Position numbers and translations under genes: made by a program. The notes below the pieces were generated by a model. That model did no database searches. It was not told the origin of the DNA and worked only from the letters and a program-made list of their open reading frames with translations. 5,817 bases of DNA from NCBI GenBank assembly GCA_014382465.1, contig JACNJP010000295.1, forward strand, positions 1 to 5,817, read 5' to 3'. The stretch is from Planctomycetota bacterium (GTDB taxonomy: Bacteria; Planctomycetota; UBA1135). Numbering within the stretch: the first letter of the stretch is position 1; each line of letters starts with the position of its first letter. Positions 1-5,817 of this stretch are shown in pieces.

Positions 1-29
1 CCGGCAGACTAAAGGATCCGGCCGGGCAG

Positions 30-413
30 CTAGGGCGCCGCGGCCGGCCGGCTCGGCCGGGTCCAGAGGAAGGCGAGGACCCCGGTCAGGCAAGCGCCGG
101 CCGCCAACTCGATCCAGGGGTGGAAGGTGCCGAAGGCGAGCTGGTGGCTGAACAGGAGCAGGATCATGGCCGTGGCGACCCACTTCACCCGCGGGCGGAC
201 CGCGCGATGCAGCTCCCAATGGGTCAAGATCGGGCCGAGGTGCTTCTGGCCGCGCAGCCATCGGTGGAGCCGCTCCGAGCTGCGCGCGAAGCACCACACC
301 GCCAGCAGGAGGAAGGGCGTGGTGGGCAGGAGCGGGACGAAGATGCCGAGGGCGCCGAGCGCCACGGCCAAGAGTCCGGCCACCAGCAGGAGCGGACGTC
401 GCAGGCCTACCAC
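30..413 (-). CDS. DUF454/YbaN family inner-membrane protein
   Basis: A 127-residue membrane protein of the DUF454 (YbaN) family, whose molecular function is unknown. The family signature is visible: a glycine-rich first helix running into GIFVPLLPTTPF (residues 23-34), then CFARSS (41-46), an amphipathic cytoplasmic-type stretch with HRWL and a conserved-looking W66, and a second helical pair. Hydrophobic segments lie at about 8-28, 30-43, 78-95 and 101-117, so I infer four membrane passes. The length fits the family, which is usually about 120-140 residues. The start is GTG at 413, chosen because a strong GGGGGAGG lies 7 bases upstream and no other in-frame ATG, GTG or TTG exists between it and the upstream in-frame stop at 480-482. 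The stop is TAG at 30-32. The gene is divergent from its right-hand neighbour, and its left-hand neighbour is outside the window. The family call is firm; no role can be given. Confidence 0.9.
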   Translation of the reverse strand: MVGLRRPLLLVAGLLAVALGALGIFVPLLPTTPFLLLAVWCFARSSERLHRWLRGQKHLGPILTHWELHRAVRPRVKWVATAMILLLFSHQLAFGTFHPWIELAAGACLTGVLAFLWTRPSRPAAAP

Positions 414-420
414 GGCGAGG

Positions 421-428
421 CCTCCCCC
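421..428 (-). promoter_or_regulatory. Shine-Dalgarno site for the DUF454 gene
   Basis: Read on the minus strand, positions 428 to 421 are GGGGGAGG, followed by a 7-base spacer and the GTG start codon at 413. Match and spacing are close to ideal, so this site decides the start of the DUF454 gene. It also shows that this genome uses Shine-Dalgarno initiation for at least some genes, in contrast to priA further along. Confidence 0.75.
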
Positions 429-561
429 GACCCAGGGGCGCTGATGAAGGCGGAGCCGGCTTTCTTCATGCGAGGCGGATCAACGCTGCTCACGGTCCTT
501 CCCGCTCCAGCGCCGGGGTCGTCGATCGCGCCGGAGGACTCAAGGGCGGACCAGGATAGGT

Positions 562-597
562 GAGCGGGGCTCCGGTGTCAGCGCAGAGGCCCCGCTC
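562..597. repeat. GC-rich inverted repeat (9-bp arms) in the divergent region
   Basis: Arm GAGCGGGGC at 562-570 is perfectly complementary to GCCCCGCTC at 589-597, with an 18-base loop between them. No T-run follows on either strand, so it does not look like an intrinsic terminator for either gene. It could be an operator half-site pair, a leader hairpin or chance in GC-rich DNA. The symmetry is certain, the function is not. Confidence 0.35.
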
Positions 598-733
598 GTC
601 CGCCGGGATCGGCTGCGGAGGCCGGGCTTCGACCGCTTTGGCTCCGGCCGAGTCATTGGTACCATCCGATGCCCGGGAGGCGCGCCGGGGACCTGGAATG
701 ACCATCGCTGAGGCGTTCGCTCGGGCTCCGCGC

Positions 734-767
734 CCCCGGCTCGCGCGCCGGCCTCAGGGAGCCGGGG
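734..767. repeat. GC-rich inverted repeat 28 bases before the TTG start
   Basis: Arm CCCCGGCTC at 734-742 pairs perfectly with GAGCCGGGG at 759-767 around a 16-base loop. A competing pairing exists: GGCTCC at 724-729 is complementary to GGAGCC at 758-763. If the transcript of the downstream gene begins upstream of this point, the hairpin would sit in its 5' leader, just before the ribosome binding region. A regulatory role is only a possibility. Confidence 0.35.
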
Positions 768-795
768 CTCACGCCTTCGCGCTCGGGATCCGCCG

Positions 796-2475
796 TTGAA
801 ATCCAGCCTGCGAAGCCTCGAAGACCTCCAAGACCAATATGGCGAGGGCCTCGCGGCCGCCAAGCTCCGCCTGCTCAGACGGCTCGCCCGGACCCGGCAG
901 CCGCTCGCCGCCAGCGTGTCCCGGCTCCACGAAGCACTGCTGTTCCTGCGCGCCTACCCGGACGACCAGGCGGTGCTGGAGCAGGTGGAGGAGATGCTGC
1001 GAGACTTCCACCGGCGCCCCGACCTGCGCCGCTTCGCCGCCGAGCTCGAGGACAGCGGCATCGCCGGCACGGCGATCGTGTACTCCTTCTTCCACGAGCT
1101 GGCGCGGTGGCTGGCCTCGCGCTGGGGCGGGTTCCTGACCGTCGAGTGGGAGCAGCTCACCGCCCCCGAGCGGCTCGAGCGGGTGCTGCCGCTGCTGACC
1201 CTGTGGTGCGAGACGCCGGCCCTCGACGAGCTGCCGCTCGAGCTGCGCGAGCTGGTCGGCCGGCTCAAGGGGCCGGAGGAGACCGACGCGGTGTTTCTCC
1301 TCCGCCGCGTCGACGCGCTCGAGCTGGACGCCCGGACCCGCGAGTGGTTCTTCGAGCAGCTCGACCTGTGGCTGCGGCTCGCTCCCGGGCCGGACACGCC
1401 GTCGCGCACCCGCGCCAAGGAGCCACGGCGCAAGATCCACTACCAGGTCCGGGCGCTCGACCGCGGCCGCCCTGACCTGGCCGCCGAGGTGGCGCGGCCG
1501 CCGCTGTCGGTGCGGGCGGTGTCGCGGCGCGAGGGCCAGCGCCTGATCGACCTGGCGCGCGGAGCCATGGTCACGCGCAGCCGCGACCTCGACGTCTTCG
1601 CCTACGGCGACCCCGGCGACGTCCGCCTGCTGCGCCATGAGGACGGCCTGGAATTCGCCTCGATCGGCCTGATCCCGGAGCGCCGGTTGCTGTTCGAGGC
1701 CGTCTACGGCTTCCTCACGCTCAAGAACGGCGTGCCGATCGGCTACGTCCTGAACAGCGCCTTGTTCGGCTCGGCCGAGGTCGCCTACAACGTCTTCGAC
1801 GTCTACCGCGGCGCCGAGGCCGGGCGCATCTACGGGCGGGTGATCTCGACCCTGCACCACCTGTTCGGCACCGACAGCTACGTGGTCTACCCCTACCAGC
1901 TCGGCGGCGGCGGCAACCGCGAGGGGCTCGAATCGGGGGCCTGGTGGTTCTACCAGAAGCTCGGCTTCCGGGCCCGCGAGCCCGAGGTGCTGAAGCGCAT
2001 GGAGGCCGAGCTCGCGCGCATGCGCCGCCATCCGCGCCACCGCAGCAGCGAGGCGGTGCTCGGCGAGCTGGTCGAGGACAACGTCTACCTCCACATGGGG
2101 CGCCGGCGCGACGACGTCATCGGCCTGGCGCCGCTGGCCGAGGCCGGCGGCGTGGTGATGGACGCCGTCGCCGGCCGCTTCGGTTCCGACCGCGAAGCCG
2201 CGACGCGGGTGTGCGGACGCGAAGCCGCCCGGGCGCTCGGCCTGCGGTCGCTGGCGGGCTTCTCCGACGGCGAGCGGATGGCCTGGGAGCGCTGGGCGCC
2301 GGTGGTGACCGCGCTGCCCGGCCTGGGGCGCTGGCCGGCGGCCGACCGCCGCGCCCTGGTCGAGGTGATCCGGGCCAAGGGCGGCCGGCGCGAGTCGGAC
2401 TACGTGGCCCTGTTCGACGCCCACGCCCGGCTCAGGAAGGCGCTGCTGACCCTCGGGGCGCGCGGGCTGCGCTGA
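796..2475 (+). CDS. Uncharacterised protein with a GNAT-like acyltransferase core
   Basis: I do not recognise a named family for this 559-residue, apparently soluble protein: there is no signal peptide or membrane segment. Residues 1 to about 230 are charged and mostly helical, with several Leu/Glu/Arg-rich stretches. Residues about 285-395 resemble a GNAT N-acyltransferase fold. There is a strand-like GVPIGYVLNSALFG (312-325) and AYNVFDVYRG (330-339), then RGAEAGRIYGR (338-348), placed like the acyl-CoA phosphate-binding loop and helix. SYVVYPYQLG (361-370) reads as the next strand, and GAWWFYQKLGFR (381-392) matches the characteristic closing helix and strand of GNATs. A glycine-rich YQLGGGGN (367-374) is unusual. 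Residues about 395-559 are again helical and basic. The start is TTG at 796, the only ATG, GTG or TTG after the in-frame stop at 709-711, with a weak GGGA at 785-788. Substrate and pathway are unknown. The GNAT assignment is inference from motif order. Confidence 0.7.
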   Translation: MKSSLRSLEDLQDQYGEGLAAAKLRLLRRLARTRQPLAASVSRLHEALLFLRAYPDDQAVLEQVEEMLRDFHRRPDLRRFAAELEDSGIAGTAIVYSFFHELARWLASRWGGFLTVEWEQLTAPERLERVLPLLTLWCETPALDELPLELRELVGRLKGPEETDAVFLLRRVDALELDARTREWFFEQLDLWLRLAPGPDTPSRTRAKEPRRKIHYQVRALDRGRPDLAAEVARPPLSVRAVSRREGQRLIDLARGAMVTRSRDLDVFAYGDPGDVRLLRHEDGLEFASIGLIPERRLLFEAVYGFLTLKNGVPIGYVLNSALFGSAEVAYNVFDVYRGAEAGRIYGRVISTLHHLFGTDSYVVYPYQLGGGGNREGLESGAWWFYQKLGFRAREPEVLKRMEAELARMRRHPRHRSSEAVLGELVEDNVYLHMGRRRDDVIGLAPLAEAGGVVMDAVAGRFGSDREAATRVCGREAARALGLRSLAGFSDGERMAWERWAPVVTALPGLGRWPAADRRALVEVIRAKGGRRESDYVALFDAHARLRKALLTLGARGLR

Positions 2476-2506
2476 GGCTCCGGCGGACCCCGCGCTTCGG
2501 CGTATC

Positions 2507-2524
2507 CGCGCCGCGGCCGGCGCG
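2507..2524. repeat. Compact GC hairpin between the GNAT-like gene and priA
   Basis: CGCGCCG at 2507-2513 is perfectly complementary to CGGCGCG at 2518-2524 around a 4-base loop (CGGC). It lies 31 bases after the TGA of the upstream gene and just before the TAGAAT hexamer of priA. No U-tract follows, so it is at best a weak or factor-assisted transcription end. It could equally be a processing or stability element, or chance in GC-rich DNA. Confidence 0.3.
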
Positions 2525-2534
2525 TCTGCACCTC

Positions 2535-2540
2535 TAGAAT
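2535..2540 (+). promoter_or_regulatory. Candidate -10 element for priA, implying a leaderless transcript
   Basis: TAGAAT differs from the TATAAT consensus at one position and stands out in otherwise GC-rich sequence. It ends 8 bases before the priA ATG. The usual distance from a -10 box to the transcription start would put the transcript's first base at about 2547-2549, on or next to the start codon. No -35 hexamer is visible at about 2512-2517, where the sequence is all G and C. No Shine-Dalgarno sequence precedes the ATG, which fits a leaderless message. Confidence 0.4.
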
Positions 2541-2548
2541 GCCGGTTC

Positions 2549-4801
2549 ATGCCCGTCCCCGCTCCTGGCCAGCCGACCCTCTTCGGGGATGATCCTGGCC
2601 GGGCGCCGGCGACCGCCGGCCCGTTCGCCCGCGTGGCGCTCGACACCCCGGTGCGGCGGGAGTTCAGCTACCGGGTCCCGCCCGAGATGGCCGGGCTGTT
2701 GGCCGGGTGCCGGGTCCAGGTGCCCTTCGGGGCGCGCCGGCTGGTCGGCGTGGTCGTGGGCGTCGACGCGCACCCGCCGGCCGACGTCGCGCCGGGTCGG
2801 CTGCGGCCGCTGGCGCGGCTGCTCGACCCGGCGCCGATGCTGACCGGCGGCCTGCTGCGGCTGGCGCGGCAGATCGCCGACGACACCTTCTGCTCCTGGG
2901 GGCAGGCGCTGGCGGCGATGCTGCCGGCGGCGCTGCGCCGCGACCGGCCGCGGCGCACGGTGCCGACGGTGGAGCTGCTGGCGGCGCCGGACCAGGCCGA
3001 GCTCGAGCGGCTGGCCGAGCGCTTCCCCAAGCAGGAGCGCGCCATCGCCTGGCTGAAGCAGGCCGGCGGTCCGGTCGAGGTGCGCGACTTCTGCAACCGC
3101 ACCGGCCTGTCAAAGTCGCCGCTGCAGACGCTGGCGAAGAAGGGGGTGGTGCGCTTCGGCCGCCGCCGCGAGTTCTTCGACCCCTTCGACGGCGCGGCGG
3201 TCCCGGACGTGCCGCCCACGCTCACCCCCGCCCAGCAGACCTGCGTCGACGCCGTGTGCGCCGCGCTCGACGCCCGCGTGCACGAGGACTTCCTGCTGCA
3301 CGGCATCACCGGCTCGGGCAAGACCGAGATCTACCTGCAGGCGCTGGAGCGCTGCCTGGCGCAGGGCCGCGGCGCCATCGTGCTGGTGCCGGAGATCGCG
3401 CTGACGCCGCAGACCGTGGCCCGCTTCCGCGCCCGCGCCGGCGAGGTCGCGGTGCTCCACAGCGGGCTGACCGACGCCGAGCGCCACGACCAGTGGCTGG
3501 CGCTGCGCGAGGGCCGGCTGCGGGTGGTGGTGGGGGCGCGCTCGGCCTTGTTCGCGCCGATCCCGGAGCTGGGCCTGATCGTGGTCGACGAGGAGCACGA
3601 GACCAGCTTCAAGCAGGAGTCGACGCCGCGTTACCACGCCCGCAAGGTGGCCCAGGAGCGGGCCGAGCTCGAGGGCGCGGTGTGCGTTCTCGGCAGCGCC
3701 ACGCCCTCGCTCGAGACCTGGGCGGCGGCGCTCGACGGCCGGGTCCGCCTGCTCGAGCTGCCGGAGCGGGTCGCCGGCGGCAAGCTGCCCTCGATCGAGG
3801 TGGTCGACATGCGCTCCGAGAAGGCCGACAAGGAGCACTGGCTGGTGATCTCGGAGCCGCTGCGGCGCGAGCTGGAGGGCGCCCTGTCGCGTGGCGAGCG
3901 CGGCATCCTGTTCCTGAATCGCCGCGGCTTCGCGCCGGCCTGGCACTGCCGCGGCTGCGGCGCCTGCGTGCACTGCCCGGCCTGCGACGTGGCCCTGACC
4001 TACCACCGCTGGCGCAAGAAGGCGGTGTGCCACTACTGCATGCAGGAGGCGCCCGAGCCGCGGAGCTGCAAGGGCTGCGGCGGCCCGGTGAACCTGGTCG
4101 GGGTCGGGACGGAGCGGGCCGAGGACACCCTGAAGCGCATGTTCCCGCGGGCGCGGGTGGCGCGCATGGACCGCGACACCATGGTGCGGCGCGAGTCCTA
4201 CGAGGAGGTGCTCGGGGCCTTCGGCGCCGGCGAGCTCGATCTGCTGCTCGGCACGCAGATGGTGGCCAAGGGCCTCGACTTCCCCGAGGTCACGGTGGTC
4301 GGCGTGCTCGACGCCGACACCGCCCTGCACCACCCAGACTTCCGCGCCGCCGAGCGCTGCTTTGACCTGATCTGCCAGGTCAGCGGGCGCGCCGGGCGCA
4401 GCGACCGCGGCGGCAAGGTGGTGGTGCAGACCTGGATCCCCGACCACCCGGCGATCCGCGCGGCGGCGCGCCACGACTTCCCTGGTTTCGCCCGAGGCGA
4501 GCTGGCCGAGCGCGAGGAGTTCGGCTACCCGCCTTCGGCCGGCGGCGTGCGGCTCCAATTCGAGGCCGCCGACCTCCCCAAGGTCGAGAGGATGGCCCGG
4601 GAAGCCCGCGACCTGCTGCTGGCGGTGGCCGCCCCAGGGACCCAGCTGCTCGGTCCGGCGGCGCCCCCGGTCGAGAAGCTCAAGGGCCGCTGGCGCCGCC
4701 AGATCCTCATCAAGGCCCGGCCGGCCCGCGCGCTCCTTCCGCTCCACCCGGCGCTCTACGAGCTGTGCCAGAAGCAGGGGGTCACGGTGGACCGGCTGTA
4801 G
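2549..4801 (+). CDS. priA: Primosomal protein N' (replication restart DNA helicase PriA)
   Basis: PriA recognises stalled or collapsed forks and D-loops, unwinds the lagging arm 3' to 5' with ATP, and directs reloading of the replicative helicase. This 750-residue protein is full length (E. coli PriA has 732). Domains in order are an N-terminal DNA 3'-end-binding domain (about 26-130), a winged helix (about 150-210), and helicase lobe 1 from LTPAQQ (225). Walker A is GITGSGKTE (252-260), Walker B DEEH (347-350) is followed by the aromatic-rich loop ETSFKQE, and motif III is GSATPS (382-387). Eight zinc-ligand cysteines form four pairs: 467/470, 476/479, 494/497 and 507/510. Lobe 2 has GTQMVAKGLDF (568-578) and QVSGRAGR (610-617). 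The C-terminal domain carries KGRWRRQILIK (712-722). No key residue is missing. The start is ATG 2549; homology begins only near residue 26, so the first 25 residues form an extension containing QPTLF. An in-frame GTG at 2633 would cut into the first strand. It ends with TAG. Confidence 0.97.
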   Translation: MPVPAPGQPTLFGDDPGRAPATAGPFARVALDTPVRREFSYRVPPEMAGLLAGCRVQVPFGARRLVGVVVGVDAHPPADVAPGRLRPLARLLDPAPMLTGGLLRLARQIADDTFCSWGQALAAMLPAALRRDRPRRTVPTVELLAAPDQAELERLAERFPKQERAIAWLKQAGGPVEVRDFCNRTGLSKSPLQTLAKKGVVRFGRRREFFDPFDGAAVPDVPPTLTPAQQTCVDAVCAALDARVHEDFLLHGITGSGKTEIYLQALERCLAQGRGAIVLVPEIALTPQTVARFRARAGEVAVLHSGLTDAERHDQWLALREGRLRVVVGARSALFAPIPELGLIVVDEEHETSFKQESTPRYHARKVAQERAELEGAVCVLGSATPSLETWAAALDGRVRLLELPERVAGGKLPSIEVVDMRSEKADKEHWLVISEPLRRELEGALSRGERGILFLNRRGFAPAWHCRGCGACVHCPACDVALTYHRWRKKAVCHYCMQEAPEPRSCKGCGGPVNLVGVGTERAEDTLKRMFPRARVARMDRDTMVRRESYEEVLGAFGAGELDLLLGTQMVAKGLDFPEVTVVGVLDADTALHHPDFRAAERCFDLICQVSGRAGRSDRGGKVVVQTWIPDHPAIRAAARHDFPGFARGELAEREEFGYPPSAGGVRLQFEAADLPKVERMAREARDLLLAVAAPGTQLLGPAAPPVEKLKGRWRRQILIKARPARALLPLHPALYELCQKQGVTVDRL

Positions 4802-4807
4802 GCTACC

Positions 4808-4836
4808 GGCGGCGGCGCACCAGCGAGGCCGCCGCC
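4808..4836. repeat. GC hairpin in the gap between priA and the hydroxylase gene
   Basis: GGCGGCGGC at 4808-4816 pairs perfectly with GCCGCCGCC at 4828-4836 around an 11-base loop, beginning 6 bases after the priA stop. Allowing one bulged base, CC at 4806-4807 can also pair with GG at 4838-4839. There is no T-tract, so it is not a standard intrinsic terminator. Because it ends 13 bases before the next ATG, it could also hinder ribosome access to the hydroxylase start. The symmetry is clear, the function speculative. Confidence 0.3.
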
Positions 4837-4849
4837 CGGCCGCCACCCC

Positions 4850-5817
4850 ATGCCGCTCCACGCCCAGATCCTGTTCTACGCCATCCCCGGCTTCCTGCTG
4901 ACGATGGCGCTGGAGATCTGGTGGGACCGCCGCAAGGGCACCGGCCACTACGCGCCGAAGGACGCGCTGACCAGCGTCGGCCTGGGTCTCGGCTTCCTGG
5001 TGGTGTCGGCGGGGTGGGGGATCCTGACCTGGGCCGCCTACTCCTTCGGTTACGCCCACCGCCTGTTCGAGATCCCGTTCACCGGGTGGTCGCTGGTGCT
5101 GCTGGTGGTGCTCGAGGACCACTCCTACTACTGGTACCACCGCCTGAGCCACGAGGTGCCGTCCTTCTGGGCGGCCCACGTCGCGCACCACTCCTCGGAG
5201 CACTACACCCTGGCGACGGCCTTGCGGCAGCCGTGGACCACCGGCTGGTACGCCTGGATCTTCTGGACGCCGCTGTGCCTCCTCGGCTTCCACCCGGGCT
5301 GGGTGCTGGCGCAGCAGGCCGCCAACCTGGTCTACCAGTACTGGATCCACACGCCTTTCGTCGGCAAGCTTGGGCCTTTCGGCTGGGTATTCAACACGCC
5401 CTCGCACCACCGGGTGCACCACGGCAGCAACCCGCGCTACATCGACCGCAACCACGCCGGCATCTTCATCCTCTGGGACCGGCTCTACGGCAGCTTCGAG
5501 CCCGAGACCGAAGCGGTGGTCTACGGCATCACCAAGCCGGTGCGCAGCCACAACCTGCTGTGGTTGAACCTGCACGTCTACGCCGACCTGTGGCGCGAGG
5601 CGCGGCAGAGCGGCTCGCTGTGGGGCGGCCTGAAGGTGTGCTTCCAGCGGCGGGCGCGGGGGGAGCCGCGGGGGGCGCCGCAGGGTCCGGGGATGCGGAG
5701 CGCCCCCCCCCTCCTCTCCGGCGGGGTGTGTGGGGCGGTCGCCGCGCTCGCGCCCCGCGCCGCCGCGGTGGCGCCGGTGTCGGGGGGGGCGCGGCGGCTT
5801 CTTTTTGTCGTGGGCGC
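4850..5817 (+). CDS. Fatty acid hydroxylase/sterol desaturase family protein, 3' end unresolved
   Basis: An integral-membrane di-iron oxygenase of the fatty acid hydroxylase/sterol desaturase superfamily (PF04116 type), expected to hydroxylate or desaturate a lipid with O2. The substrate cannot be told. Hydrophobic segments lie at about 6-25, 42-66, 79-95 and 130-160. The histidine clusters that bind the metals are intact: HRLSH (97-101), HVAHH (110-114) with H118, H167 in YWIHTP, and HHRVHH (186-191) followed by NPRYIDRNHAG (194-204). The start is ATG 4850, 48 bases after priA; no good Shine-Dalgarno is seen, only GCGAGG about 20 bases upstream. The frame matches the family through about residue 265 (GLKVCF) and then stays open to the window edge. 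The tail from about residue 266 is Arg/Pro/Gly/Ala-rich, lacks the usual family ending and is coded by homopolymer-laden sequence. The true C-terminus is therefore probably near 5645-5760, with an assembly or sequencing error or divergence hiding the stop. Confidence 0.88.
   Translation, partial: MPLHAQILFYAIPGFLLTMALEIWWDRRKGTGHYAPKDALTSVGLGLGFLVVSAGWGILTWAAYSFGYAHRLFEIPFTGWSLVLLVVLEDHSYYWYHRLSHEVPSFWAAHVAHHSSEHYTLATALRQPWTTGWYAWIFWTPLCLLGFHPGWVLAQQAANLVYQYWIHTPFVGKLGPFGWVFNTPSHHRVHHGSNPRYIDRNHAGIFILWDRLYGSFEPETEAVVYGITKPVRSHNLLWLNLHVYADLWREARQSGSLWGGLKVCFQRRARGEPRGAPQGPGMRSAPPLLSGGVCGAVAALAPRAAAVAPVSGGARRLLFVVG
5759..5806 (+). terminator. Candidate intrinsic terminator near the window end
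   Basis: GCCGCCGCG at 5759-5767 pairs perfectly with CGCGGCGGC at 5790-5798, and TTCTTTTT follows immediately (5799-5806). This is the only GC stem with a T-rich tail in the window. It lies where the hydroxylase gene would be expected to end, which argues that the open frame running through it is not all coding. The 22-base loop is long for a terminator, and the loop contains a run of eight G that may be misread, so the exact structure is uncertain. Confidence 0.4.

Larger units (their letters stand above)
414..795. other. Divergent intergenic region
   Basis: This is a 382-base stretch between the minus-strand DUF454 gene and the plus-strand uncharacterised gene, so promoters for both should lie here. 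I found no pair of -35 and -10 hexamers with normal spacing on either strand. The least GC-rich patch is around 651-667 and contains TTGGTACCAT, but nothing like a -10 box follows at the right distance. Two GC-rich inverted repeats (562-597 and 734-767) are listed separately. Short open frames that cross the region on both strands lack ribosome binding sites and have low-complexity Pro/Arg/Ala-rich translations, so I treat them as non-coding. Confidence 0.5.

Noticed and set aside
638..699. Possible promoter hexamers TTGGCT, TTGGTA and TGGAAT upstream of the GNAT-like gene
   Set aside because: No pair of them has a spacer near 17 bases, and the individual matches are weak.
490..705. 71-codon minus-strand frame in the divergent intergenic region
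   Set aside because: It begins with ATG, but no Shine-Dalgarno sequence precedes it and its translation is Pro/Ala/Arg-rich without structure. It is indistinguishable from chance in this base composition.
560..799. 79-codon plus-strand frame ending at the start of the GNAT-like gene
   Set aside because: It is low complexity and has no ribosome binding site. The apparent overlap with the TTG start looks like chance rather than translational coupling.
2493..2502. C(UUCG)G tetraloop mini-hairpin after the GNAT-like gene
   Set aside because: The stem is only three base pairs plus a wobble and no T-tract follows, so it is too short to call a terminator.
769..2646. 625-codon open frame on the minus strand, antisense to the GNAT-like gene and the start of priA
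   Set aside because: It has the same low-complexity antisense composition and no domain, and it would overlap the priA 5' end. The plus-strand frame has protein-like alternation of helices and strands and a GNAT-type motif order.
2707..4365. 552-codon plus-strand frame inside priA
   Set aside because: It is an out-of-frame reading of priA, made mostly of Ala, Gly, Arg and Pro.
3110..5575. 821-codon open frame on the minus strand, antisense to priA and the hydroxylase gene
   Set aside because: It is a shadow produced by high-GC codon use on the opposite strand. Its translation is rich in His/Gln/Arg/Ala/Val with no recognisable domain, while the plus strand carries unmistakable PriA and hydroxylase motifs.

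Overview
The window comes from a very GC-rich bacterial chromosome (by eye about 70% GC or more, with G or C at nearly every third codon position in the coding frames). The gene content is ordinary for a Gram-negative-type or deeply branching high-GC bacterium, such as the Myxococcota, Acidobacteriota, Gemmatimonadota or high-GC Proteobacteria. The sequence alone does not settle the phylum. I see no RNA genes, CRISPR arrays, insertion sequences, phage genes or integration sites.

Layout: (1) 30-413, minus strand: a small four-helix inner-membrane protein of the DUF454/YbaN family, with a clear Shine-Dalgarno sequence before a GTG start. (2) 414-795: a 382-base divergent intergenic region with two GC-rich inverted repeats and no convincing sigma70-type promoter. 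(3) 796-2475, plus strand: an uncharacterised 559-residue protein with a TTG start. It carries a GNAT-like acyltransferase core between long helical flanks. (4) 2549-4801, plus strand: primosomal replication restart helicase PriA, complete with all helicase motifs and eight zinc-ligand cysteines. It lacks a Shine-Dalgarno sequence and has a TAGAAT hexamer just upstream, so it may be leaderless. (5) 4850 to the window end, plus strand: an integral-membrane fatty acid hydroxylase/sterol desaturase family protein with its histidine clusters intact. Its reading frame never meets a stop, and its last 50 or so codons do not look like the family.

The three plus-strand genes are co-directional with gaps of 73 and 48 bases, and each gap holds a short GC-rich hairpin. 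They may be partly co-transcribed, but they share no evident pathway: replication restart, a putative acyltransferase and a membrane lipid oxygenase. Nothing here amounts to a new multi-gene system. The points most worth a second look are the uncharacterised GNAT-core protein, a clamp-binding-like QPTLF peptide in the N-terminal extension of PriA, the possible leaderless start of priA, and the odd 3' end of the hydroxylase gene. That end has homopolymer runs and a terminator-like hairpin inside the open frame.
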